Notes under the pieces: model-generated
Told to the model about the DNA's origin: nothing
What the model saw: only the letters and a program-made list of their open reading frames with translations
Database searches by the model: none
DNA from: an uncultured Microbacterium sp.
GTDB taxonomy: Bacteria > Actinomycetota > Actinomycetes > Actinomycetales > Microbacteriaceae
Length of the DNA: 5,763 nt
Reading direction: 5' to 3'
NCBI GenBank assembly: GCA_937988695.1
Contig: CALKHM010000320.1
Location: 1-5,763, forward strand
Shown here: positions 1-5,357 of the stretch, in pieces
Layout of the letters: each line of letters starts with the position of its first letter
How positions within the stretch are numbered: the first letter of the stretch is position 1
Made by a program: the position numbers and the translations under genes

Positions 1-1458
1 CTCGGGTTCATCGCGCCGGGTCTGGAACTGCGGGGCGGCACCGCGCAGATCGACGGGCACACCACCCTGCGCGCGGGGGACCGGCCGCGCCCGTCCGCGC
101 TGCGCGACATCCGCGGCCGGGTGGTGAGCTATGTGCCACAGGATCCGGGAGAGGCGCTGGATCCCGTGCTGTCTGTCGGCGCCTCGTTCGCGCAGGTGGT
201 ACGTGCCCATCTGGACTCGTCGGATGCTGAGCTGGAGGCGCGGCGCGCGGCGCTGTTCGCCGGTGTGGGCCTGCCGACGGATGCGGCTTTCTCCGCCCGT
301 CGTCCGCACGAGCTGTCCGGAGGCCAGCAGCAGCGCGTGGCGATCGCGATCGCGCTCGCGCTGGAACCCGCGCTGATCGTGATGGACGAGCCGACGACGG
401 GCCTGGACGTGTCCACCAAGCATCGGGTCGTGCAGCTCGTCCGCGAGCTCGCCCGGGGGCGGTCGGCGGGGATCCTCTTCGTCAGCCACGATCTCCCGCT
501 GCTGCTGGGCCTGTGCGACCGAGTGGTGGTGATGCGCCACGGGCGCTTCGTGGAAGAGGGCGAGACCACGGCCATCCGCACCGCGCCGAGGGCCGAGTAC
601 ACGCGACGACTGCTGGAGGCCGTGCCGCGGATCGTTGCGCCCCCCGAGCCCGTCGACGGCGCGGCGATCCTGCGGGTGCGGGGCCTGGAGGCCCGGCACG
701 GGCGCAAAAGGATCGTCGCCGGTGTCGACCTGGATGTCATCGAGGGCTCCTGCACGGCGGTGATCGGCGAGTCCGGAAGCGGCAAGACGACGCTTGCGCG
801 GTCGATCGCCGGCATCCATCGCCAATGGATCGGCGAGGTGCGGCTGCATGACAAGCCGCTCGCCGCCGACGTCGAGCGGCGCAGCCAGAGCGATCGCGCG
901 GCCCTGCAATACGTCTTCCAGAGTCCCTGGGGCTCGCTGAACCCGCGGCGCACGGTCGGCGGTTCGATCGCCGTCGCGGCCCGTCGGCTGCGAGGCACCG
1001 GGGTGCGTGCGTCGCGAGAGGCTGCCCGCCAGATGCTGGATCGCGTCGGACTGTCACAGGACTACTTCGACGTGATGCCGCAGCGGCTCTCCGGCGGGCA
1101 GCGGCAGCGCGCGGCCCTTGCCCGGGGACTCGTCGCACGGCCGCAGGTGCTCATCTGCGACGAGGTGACGAGCTCGCTCGATGTCAGCGTGCAGGACGAG
1201 GTCATGAGCCTGCTCGAAGAGCTGCGCGAGCAGCAGCGGATGACGCTGCTGTTCATCACGCACGATCTGGCCCTGGCGACACGCCTGGCCGATCACACCG
1301 TCGTGCTGCGCGACGGGCAGGTAGTGGAGTCGGGCGCGACTCGCGACGTCCTCGGACATCCGGGCCACGAGTACACCATCGCCCTCGTCGAGGCGATGGA
1401 GCGGTCCTGGGCGAGGGCGACGCCGGCCAGCGGGTCGGGCAGGGCTCAGCGGCCCTGA
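1..1458 (+). CDS. Tandem ABC transporter ATPase, oligopeptide/nickel uptake type (5' end missing)
   Basis: This is the ATP-hydrolysing subunit of a membrane importer, with two nucleotide-binding domains fused in one chain (DppD/DppF-like). The frame is open from base 1, so the true start and the first Walker A lie outside the window. Numbering visible residues from base 1, domain 1 shows a Q-loop (VPQD, Q47), signature LSGGQ (105-109), Walker B LIVMDE (125-130) and switch His163. Domain 2 is complete: Walker A GESGSGKT (256-263), Q-loop Q307, LSGGQ (363-367), Walker B LICDE (384-388) and switch His421. All catalytic elements present are intact. The motifs VPQDPxxALDP and FQSPxxSLNP are typical of the peptide/opine/nickel subfamily. 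Permease and binding-protein genes presumably lie to the left. It converges on the B6 catabolic operon, so co-transcription is excluded and a shared substrate is not shown. The family call is firm; the substrate is unknown. Confidence 0.95.
   Translation, partial: LGFIAPGLELRGGTAQIDGHTTLRAGDRPRPSALRDIRGRVVSYVPQDPGEALDPVLSVGASFAQVVRAHLDSSDAELEARRAALFAGVGLPTDAAFSARRPHELSGGQQQRVAIAIALALEPALIVMDEPTTGLDVSTKHRVVQLVRELARGRSAGILFVSHDLPLLLGLCDRVVVMRHGRFVEEGETTAIRTAPRAEYTRRLLEAVPRIVAPPEPVDGAAILRVRGLEARHGRKRIVAGVDLDVIEGSCTAVIGESGSGKTTLARSIAGIHRQWIGEVRLHDKPLAADVERRSQSDRAALQYVFQSPWGSLNPRRTVGGSIAVAARRLRGTGVRASREAARQMLDRVGLSQDYFDVMPQRLSGGQRQRAALARGLVARPQVLICDEVTSSLDVSVQDEVMSLLEELREQQRMTLLFITHDLALATRLADHTVVLRDGQVVESGATRDVLGHPGHEYTIALVEAMERSWARATPASGSGRAQRP
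1440..1457. terminator. Hairpin at the convergent gene ends, possible bidirectional terminator
   Basis: CAGGGC (1440-1445) and GCCCTG (1452-1457) form a perfect 6-bp stem with a 6-base loop. A second pairing, CTCAG (1445-1449) with CTGAG (1455-1459), overlaps it. The stop codons of both converging genes fall within this element. No U-tract follows on either strand, so termination is inferred from position and symmetry only. Confidence 0.3.
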
Positions 1459-3005
1459 GACGGTGAGAACCCGGCGGCGAACGACTCGGCGATGGCCAGG
1501 ACCGCGGCGTGCACGGGGCCGGTCGTGATCGCGGGGATGACCGAGGCGTCGACCACGAAGAGGTTGTCCAGTCCTCTCAGACGGAGCGAGGAGTCGACGA
1601 CCGAGTCCTCGTCGGCGCCCATGCGACACGTGCCAACAGGATGATGATGGGTGATCGCGGCTCGCGAGATGAAGGCGTCGATCGCAGCCGTGTCCGAGGT
1701 AGCGAGGTCACCGGGGAGCAGTTCCTGCGCCCGCCACCGGTCCAGCTCCGAGGAATGGCCCACGAGCCGGGCGAGCTCCAGAGCGCGTCGGAACAGGGTG
1801 CGGTCATGCTCGGTCGACAGGTAGGCGGGGTCGATGATCGCAGCGTCGTCGACCTCGGGACCCGTGATGCGCAGGGCGCCGCGGCTCGTGGGGTGGGTGA
1901 CGCCGAACAGCAGCGTGTAGCCCTCGCCATCCTCGAGCGCGTCAGCGATCGCGGCGTAGCGCTCGGAGACACTCGGGCCCACGACGCAGCCGACGACCAC
2001 CTCCGGCGTGCCGGTCGCGCCGGGCCCGCCCTCTGCCAGATAGGTCATGGACTCCGAGATCTGCAGTCGGGTGGGAGGGATCGGCCGGCGGGAGCGGTAC
2101 AGATTGCCGGCGCCCAGCAGATGGTCGTGCAGATTGCGTCCGACCTGACGGCGCTCGAGCACGGCGTGGACGCCTGCGGCGGCCAGCACCTCGGGGTCGC
2201 CGATGCCGGAACGCATGAGCAGCAGAGGATCGCCGATGGCACCGGCGGCGAGGATGATCTCGTCGGCTTCGAGCATCTGCCGGACGCCGTCGCGACCCAG
2301 CTGGGCACCGGTCACCGTGCCGCCCTTCACGACGAGGCGATGCGTGGTGGTCTGCTCCAGGACCGTCAGGTTGGGGCGCGCGAGCACGTCGGGGGTGAGA
2401 TACGCGTCGGCGGCGGTCACCCGCCGTCCGTTCTCGATCGTCAGCGAGTTCGGGGTCGCCCCGACCATGTCCCCGTGGTTGTGGTCGTGGATGCGGGGGA
2501 CGCCCAGTGACATCCACGCGTCCAGGTACGAGGTGACCAGCGGACTGGACAGCTGCCGGTCGGGCAGCAGCACGGGCATCGGACCCTGTCCGCCGTGCAT
2601 CTGGTCGGCGCCGCCGGAGAAGCGCTCGAGCGCGCGGAAGAAGGGGAGCAGCCCCGCCCACGACCAGCGGGCGTCTTGCGTCTCGTGCGCCCAGCGCGCG
2701 AAGTCGGAGGCGTCCCCGCGCATGTGCGCCATGGCGTGCAGGTTGCTGGAGCCGCCGAGGCCCCGACCGCGCGGCCACGGCATCCGGCGCCCGTCGAGGC
2801 CCGCCTGCGTGGTCGTCGTGTACGCCCAGTCGTAGGCCCGGCCTTGGATGAACGGCCACCGCTCGGGCCGGGCCACCTCCGGGTCGGAGACTCTCGTCCC
2901 GGACTCCACGAGCACGACACGGCGGTCCGGCTGCGCGCTCAGGCGGTTTGCCAGCACACAGCCGGAGGAGCCACCGCCGACGATGAGGACGTCCGCGTGC
3001 GTCAT
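1446..3005 (-). CDS. GMC-family FAD-dependent oxidoreductase, probable pyridoxine 4-oxidase
   Basis: Proposed role: cytoplasmic oxidation of the 4-hydroxymethyl group of pyridoxine to give pyridoxal (EC 1.1.3.12, FAD-dependent, producing H2O2 if an oxidase). From the ATG at 3005 the protein has 519 residues, a normal GMC length. The Rossmann FAD motif VGGGSSG spans residues 9-15; GMC signature 1 (GRGLGGSSN) is at 80-88 and signature 2 (GAIGDPLLLMRSGIG) at 255-269. The C-terminal catalytic pair appears to be His455 (in HPVGTCRMG) and His499 (in TTGPVHAAVLAIAE). A GTG at 3029 would add 8 residues and overlap the upstream gene. The ATG is preferred because it puts the Rossmann strand at the usual place and lies 4 bases past the dehydrogenase stop, which suggests translational coupling; its Shine-Dalgarno is weak. 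Family certain; substrate inferred from neighbours. Another alcohol oxidase or dehydrogenase remains possible. Confidence 0.9.
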   Translation of the reverse strand: MTHADVLIVGGGSSGCVLANRLSAQPDRRVVLVESGTRVSDPEVARPERWPFIQGRAYDWAYTTTTQAGLDGRRMPWPRGRGLGGSSNLHAMAHMRGDASDFARWAHETQDARWSWAGLLPFFRALERFSGGADQMHGGQGPMPVLLPDRQLSSPLVTSYLDAWMSLGVPRIHDHNHGDMVGATPNSLTIENGRRVTAADAYLTPDVLARPNLTVLEQTTTHRLVVKGGTVTGAQLGRDGVRQMLEADEIILAAGAIGDPLLLMRSGIGDPEVLAAAGVHAVLERRQVGRNLHDHLLGAGNLYRSRRPIPPTRLQISESMTYLAEGGPGATGTPEVVVGCVVGPSVSERYAAIADALEDGEGYTLLFGVTHPTSRGALRITGPEVDDAAIIDPAYLSTEHDRTLFRRALELARLVGHSSELDRWRAQELLPGDLATSDTAAIDAFISRAAITHHHPVGTCRMGADEDSVVDSSLRLRGLDNLFVVDASVIPAITTGPVHAAVLAIAESFAAGFSPSQGR

Positions 3006-3009
3006 GCGC

Positions 3010-3744
3010 TCAGTTGCGGGTGTGACCACCGTCGACCACGAGGGTCTGGCCGGTGATCCAGCCGGCTTCCTCGGAGGCGAGGAAGGCGACCGCCGGCGCG
3101 ATGTCCTGCGGCAGACCCCGGCGGTCGAAGGCCTGGGCGGGCACCACGTAGCCGAAGCCCTCGGCGTGCGGACCGGCCATCACGCCCTCGCTCGCCGTCA
3201 GTCCCGGCGCTACCGCGTTGACGGTGATGCCGTTCTTGCCCACCTCGCCGGCAAGCGCGCGCACGAGACCGATGGAGGCGCCCTTGGTCGCTACATAGTG
3301 GGCGCAGTTGGGGGTGCCGGCCACGAACGTGTTGGAGGCGATGTTGACGATGCGACCGTAGCCCGCCCGTGCCATCTCGTCGCCGATGGCGCGGATCATG
3401 AGGAAGAGGCCGTCGAGGTTGACCGACATGACGCGGCGCCATTCCTCGAAGGTGATGTCCTCCCAGGGCACGAAGGGCACGATCGCAGCGTTGTTGACGA
3501 GGATGTCCACGCGGCCGAACTTCGAGAGCACCTCGTCGCGCAGCGCCTTCACCTGCTCGGGGTCGCTCACATCGGTGCGCACGGCGTGGCCGTCGATCTG
3601 CGCTGCCACCGCCTTCGCGCCGTCCTCGTTGAGATCTGCGACGACGACCTTGTGGCCGTGCTTGGCGAGCTCCCGCGCGATGGCCGCGCCGATGCCCTGT
3701 GCGGCGCCGGTGACGATGGCCACCCGCTGTGCAGATTCCGTCAT
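3010..3744 (-). CDS. Short-chain dehydrogenase/reductase, probable NAD-dependent pyridoxal 4-dehydrogenase
   Basis: Proposed reaction: pyridoxal, in its hemiacetal form, plus NAD+ to 4-pyridoxolactone (EC 1.1.1.107), in the cytoplasm. The 244-residue protein is a classical SDR: cofactor motif TGAAQGIG (12-19), Asp37 at the end of strand 2 (favours NAD over NADP), NNAA (84-87), and the tetrad Asn109, Ser137, Tyr150, Lys154. Segments such as IVPFVPW (88-94), IASNTFVAGTPN (135-146), GPHAEGFGYV (191-200) and GWITGQTL (228-235) closely match my memory of the M. loti pyridoxal 4-dehydrogenase, beyond general SDR similarity. The start ATG at 3744 is supported by AGGAG (3754-3758 on the + strand as ctcct), 9 bases away. 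It lies 60 bases after the lactonase gene and 4 bases before the GMC gene in one operon. The alternative is a generic 3-oxoacyl-ACP-reductase-type label, which the specific segments argue against. Confidence 0.93.
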   Translation of the reverse strand: MTESAQRVAIVTGAAQGIGAAIARELAKHGHKVVVADLNEDGAKAVAAQIDGHAVRTDVSDPEQVKALRDEVLSKFGRVDILVNNAAIVPFVPWEDITFEEWRRVMSVNLDGLFLMIRAIGDEMARAGYGRIVNIASNTFVAGTPNCAHYVATKGASIGLVRALAGEVGKNGITVNAVAPGLTASEGVMAGPHAEGFGYVVPAQAFDRRGLPQDIAPAVAFLASEEAGWITGQTLVVDGGHTRN

Positions 3745-3804
3745 GGGGTCACGCTCCTGTTCCTTGCTGTCTCGGGTCTCGGGGTCGTCCGACCGGTCCG
3801 CGGC

Positions 3805-4563
3805 TCATTCCCCGCCGTAGTAGGCGGGTGCCAGCTTCCAGGTGAGGAACGGCTCCATCTCGTGCGAGGGGTACACGTCGGCGCCCTTCGTGCGTGAGAG
3901 GTACTTGAGCCGTCGGATGGAATCGAGGGAGTCGGTGGGGTCGTTGTGGAACCCGCCCACGATCTCGTCGTCGAGCGTGCGATGCGTGTAGGCGGCGTCG
4001 CCCGCGAAGAGCATCGAGGGCTCGTTCGCCAGTTCCACGAGCATCGAGTAGTGCCCGACGGTGTGGCCCGGCGTCTCGAACAGGTGCACGCCGGACGCGA
4101 TCTCATAGTCGCCGGAGATGGCCTGGTACTTCACGCCCTCGTGGTCGAAGGACAGGTCCGAGTAGCCGAGGCGCTCGAAGGACTCGGGGACCTTCGCATG
4201 CCGCAGCTCCTCCTTGTGCACGAGGGTGACCGCGTTCGTCAGGTACTTGTTGCCGCCCACGTGGTCGAAGTGGAAGTGGGAGTTGACGACGATGTCCACG
4301 TCTTCGGGCTTGTAGCCGCACAGCGCCAGCTGGGCCGGGATCGTCTGTTCCGGCGTCTGCTCGGGAAGCTCGAACGGGAGCACACGATTGGTGTGCTCCA
4401 GGTCGTAGCCGGTGTCATAGAGGATGAGCGCGTCGGGATGCTCCACCAACACGCTGTAGACGGGGAATCGCACCGGGGTTCCGGGGTCGATGTGCCAGAA
4501 CACGTCCGACTTGTCGATGACCAGCGTCCCACCGTCGAGCAGGTACACCTTCGGATCAGCCAC
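3805..4563 (-). CDS. MBL-fold metallo-hydrolase, probable 4-pyridoxolactonase
   Basis: Proposed reaction: hydrolysis of 4-pyridoxolactone to 4-pyridoxic acid (EC 3.1.1.27). From GTG 4563 the protein has 252 residues. The dinuclear zinc site is complete: HFHFDH (His96, His98, Asp100, His101), His167 in TPGHTVGH, Asp189 in AGDAAYT and His234 in YPSHEME; Tyr192 sits where AHL lactonases have their active-site Tyr. The stretches KVYLLDGGTLV (5-15), VRFPVYSVL (31-39) and VVNSHFHFDHVGGNKY (92-107) match my recollection of M. loti 4-pyridoxolactonase more closely than AHL lactonases such as AiiA. The segment before TPGH seems about 18 residues shorter than in M. loti. The frame is open further upstream to an ATG at 4779, but that would read through the promoter and into the lipoprotein gene. 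The GTG has a GGAGG 4 bases upstream and puts the first strand at the N-terminus. It is the first gene of the operon. The main alternative is a quorum-quenching lactonase. Confidence 0.92.
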   Translation of the reverse strand: MADPKVYLLDGGTLVIDKSDVFWHIDPGTPVRFPVYSVLVEHPDALILYDTGYDLEHTNRVLPFELPEQTPEQTIPAQLALCGYKPEDVDIVVNSHFHFDHVGGNKYLTNAVTLVHKEELRHAKVPESFERLGYSDLSFDHEGVKYQAISGDYEIASGVHLFETPGHTVGHYSMLVELANEPSMLFAGDAAYTHRTLDDEIVGGFHNDPTDSLDSIRRLKYLSRTKGADVYPSHEMEPFLTWKLAPAYYGGE

Positions 4564-4567
4564 GTTG

Positions 4568-4572
4568 CCTCC
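4568..4572 (-). promoter_or_regulatory. Shine-Dalgarno that fixes the GTG start of the lactonase
   Basis: On the minus strand GGAGG is followed by CAAC and then GTG (4563-4561). The 4-base spacing is short but usable. No comparable site precedes the upstream in-frame ATG at 4779, so this site decides a 252-residue rather than a 324-residue protein. Confidence 0.75.
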
Positions 4573-4608
4573 AAAGCCAGGAATCTTATATGTCGTTATT
4601 CGATTGTC

Positions 4609-4637
4609 ACGATATGAGATTTGCACGGGGACGTCAA
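4609..4637 (-). promoter_or_regulatory. Putative promoter of the B6 catabolic operon
   Basis: Read on the minus strand, a -35 box TTGACG (4637-4632) is followed by a 17-base spacer and a -10 box TATCGT (4614-4609), about 46 bases before the lactonase GTG. The region is visibly richer in A+T than the flanking genes. The octamer ATCTCATA (4620-4613) overlaps the -10 box and recurs in the same register in the promoter of the BMP-family gene. A second A+T-rich hexamer, TATAAG (4590-4585), lies downstream but lacks a matching -35. Confidence 0.6.
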
Positions 4638-4679
4638 GAGTCTCCGCCGTCGGTCCCGCACACCTGCGAAGCCGCTGCG

Positions 4680-5168
4680 TCAACCCGCCGCGGGGGAGGG
4701 CTCCGGGAACGGCGTAGGCGGTGGAGAGGCCAGTCGGGGACCGTCCTCGAAGCGCGGCTCCGCCGAGTAATAGGCCCACCGATAGCAGCGGGTGAGCATC
4801 GGATCCTTCGCGAAGTCGCCGATGCAGGTCATGTCCTTGTAGCGCGCGGTCGTCCCCTCCTCATAGTGCACGCGGCAGAGCACGCTGAAGACTCCGGCCG
4901 GCGCCTGGCCGCCGACCAGGTGCTGCGACGGGATCCAGCAGTCCACGGACTGCGCGGTGCCGGCGCCGTCGGCCTCGGCACTCGAGCTCGCCGCGCGGCG
5001 CAGCTGCGTGAGGGCGGCCGTGTCGCGAGCGGAGAGGGAGGGACTGACCACCGACGTCGTACCGGTCGGCGCCGGGGCCCCCGGACCGTCGGCGGCCGAG
5101 CAGCCGACGAGAAGGAAGGCCGCCGCAGCGAGGGATGCCAGGGCGCCGATGATCGATCTGCTGATCAT
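4680..5168 (-). CDS. Small secreted lipoprotein of unknown function
   Basis: I do not recognise a family. The 162-residue product has a lipoprotein signal peptide: Arg4, a hydrophobic stretch (about 6-20) and lipobox LVGC with Cys23 as the lipidated residue. A low-complexity Ala/Gly/Pro/Ser/Thr linker (about 24-47) follows, then a compact domain (about 48-140) with four cysteines (77, 98, 115, 128) that could form two disulfides outside the membrane, and a Pro-rich tail. The ATG at 5168 has an AAGGAGG site (cctcctt, 5173-5179) with a tight 4-base gap between GGAGG and the ATG. Codon use matches the neighbours. It is co-oriented with the B6 operon but ends 116 bases before the lactonase start, with a promoter between them, so it is probably a separate unit. 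It could be an envelope protein unrelated to B6. Confidence 0.8.
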   Translation of the reverse strand: MISRSIIGALASLAAAAFLLVGCSAADGPGAPAPTGTTSVVSPSLSARDTAALTQLRRAASSSAEADGAGTAQSVDCWIPSQHLVGGQAPAGVFSVLCRVHYEEGTTARYKDMTCIGDFAKDPMLTRCYRWAYYSAEPRFEDGPRLASPPPTPFPEPSPAAG

Positions 5169-5185
5169 GCATCCTCCTTCGAGTG

Positions 5186-5201
5186 CCGACGACTTCGTCG
5201 G
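5186..5201. repeat. Perfect inverted repeat in the leader of the lipoprotein gene
   Basis: CCGACGA (5186-5192) and TCGTCGG (5195-5201) are exact reverse complements separated by 2 bases. As RNA this gives a 6-bp stem with an ACTT or AAGT tetraloop. It lies 17 bases upstream of the lipoprotein start, just before its Shine-Dalgarno. It may be an operator or an mRNA 5' hairpin; there is no U-tract. Confidence 0.4.
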
Positions 5202-5222
5202 ATCATGGGAGTGTGTCGATCC

Positions 5223-5239
5223 GTTGACACTGAATCAAC
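5223..5239. promoter_or_regulatory. Inverted repeat overlapping the -35 box of the BMP gene
   Basis: GTTGA (5223-5227) and TCAAC (5235-5239) are exact reverse complements separated by 7 bases. The left half overlaps the TTGACA box, a position where a regulator could control RNA polymerase access. The short arms make chance occurrence possible. Confidence 0.3.
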
Positions 5240-5252
5240 CATCTCATAATAT
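5224..5252 (+). promoter_or_regulatory. Putative promoter of the BMP-family binding-protein gene
   Basis: A consensus -35 box TTGACA (5224-5229), a 17-base spacer and TAATAT (5247-5252) fit a housekeeping sigma-factor promoter; CATAAT (5245-5250) with a 15-base spacer is an alternative -10. It would give a leader of roughly 100 bases before the ATG at 5358. The octamer ATCTCATA (5241-5248) spans the -10 start, as in the catabolic operon promoter. On the opposite strand TATTAT (5251-5246) could serve the divergent lipoprotein gene, but no good -35 is seen for it. Confidence 0.6.
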
Positions 5253-5260
5253 CAAACACG

Positions 5261-5277
5261 TCTCGCATAGTGTGAGA
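5261..5277. promoter_or_regulatory. Near-perfect dyad, candidate operator at the BMP transcript start
   Basis: TCTCGCA (5261-5267) and TGTGAGA (5271-5277) are reverse complements with a single mismatch, separated by TAG. The dyad begins about 8 bases after the proposed -10 box, around or just past the expected transcription start, a common repressor position. Its left side resembles the -10 region of the catabolic operon (pattern TCTCNNATNGTGNNA, 10 of 15 identical). Confidence 0.4.
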
Positions 5278-5292
5278 ACAACCTGGAGTGCT

Positions 5293-5315
5293 CCGCCGTC
5301 CCGAAACGGCGGGAC
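5293..5315 (+). promoter_or_regulatory. Two mutually exclusive hairpins in the BMP gene leader
   Basis: Hairpin A pairs CCGCCGT (5293-5299) with ACGGCGG (5306-5312) around a 6-base loop. Hairpin B pairs GTCCCG (5298-5303) with CGGGAC (5310-5315) around another 6-base loop. They share bases and cannot both form. This may be an attenuator or a ligand-sensing leader, but it matches no riboswitch class I know. Confidence 0.35.
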
Positions 5316-5321
5316 AACGAA

Positions 5322-5351
5322 GTCCTAGAGGGCAATCCAGAAGGGGAGGAC
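5322..5351 (+). promoter_or_regulatory. Possible Shine-Dalgarno-sequestering pairing ahead of the BMP gene
   Basis: GTCCT (5322-5326) can pair with AGGAC (5347-5351), which includes AGG of the ribosome binding site GGGGAGG (5343-5349). The Shine-Dalgarno is otherwise strong, with 8 bases to the ATG. The 20-base loop and 5-bp stem make this weak by itself. Confidence 0.25.
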
Positions 5352-5357
5352 GCAATC

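Noticed and set aside
129..998. Minus-strand open frame (289 codons) opposite the ABC ATPase.
   Set aside because: Ser/Arg/Thr-rich shadow translation of a clearly coding plus-strand ATPase.
1509..2510. Long plus-strand open frame (333 codons) opposite the GMC gene.
   Set aside because: High-GC antisense shadow: composition dominated by Gly, Ala, Arg and Asp, no motif, and it lies opposite a gene with complete GMC signatures.
3783..3794. Small inverted repeat GGTCG-TC-CGACC between the lactonase and SDR genes, considered as a terminator.
   Set aside because: The loop is only 2 bases, the arms are short, and there is no U-tract; a terminator here would split a set of genes that otherwise reads as one operon.
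2848..3897. Plus-strand open frame of 349 codons spanning the GMC, SDR and lactonase genes in antisense.
   Set aside because: It crosses three well-supported minus-strand genes and has no recognisable domain; explained by GC bias at third codon positions.
4564..4779. N-terminal extension of the lactonase to an ATG at 4779 (72 more residues).
   Set aside because: It runs through the proposed promoter and into the lipoprotein coding region, has no clear Shine-Dalgarno, and lacks resemblance to MBL N-termini; the GTG at 4563 has a GGAGG site and gives the family start.
4861..5172. Minus-strand frame starting at an ATG 4 bases before the lipoprotein start.
   Set aside because: Its Arg/Gly-rich translation has no signal peptide or domain, whereas the overlapping frame gives a canonical lipoprotein with a lipobox.
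5291..5300. CTCCGCCGTC in the BMP leader also occurs near 4642-4651 upstream of the catabolic promoter.
   Set aside because: Short GC-rich match at a different distance from each promoter; expected by chance in this base composition.
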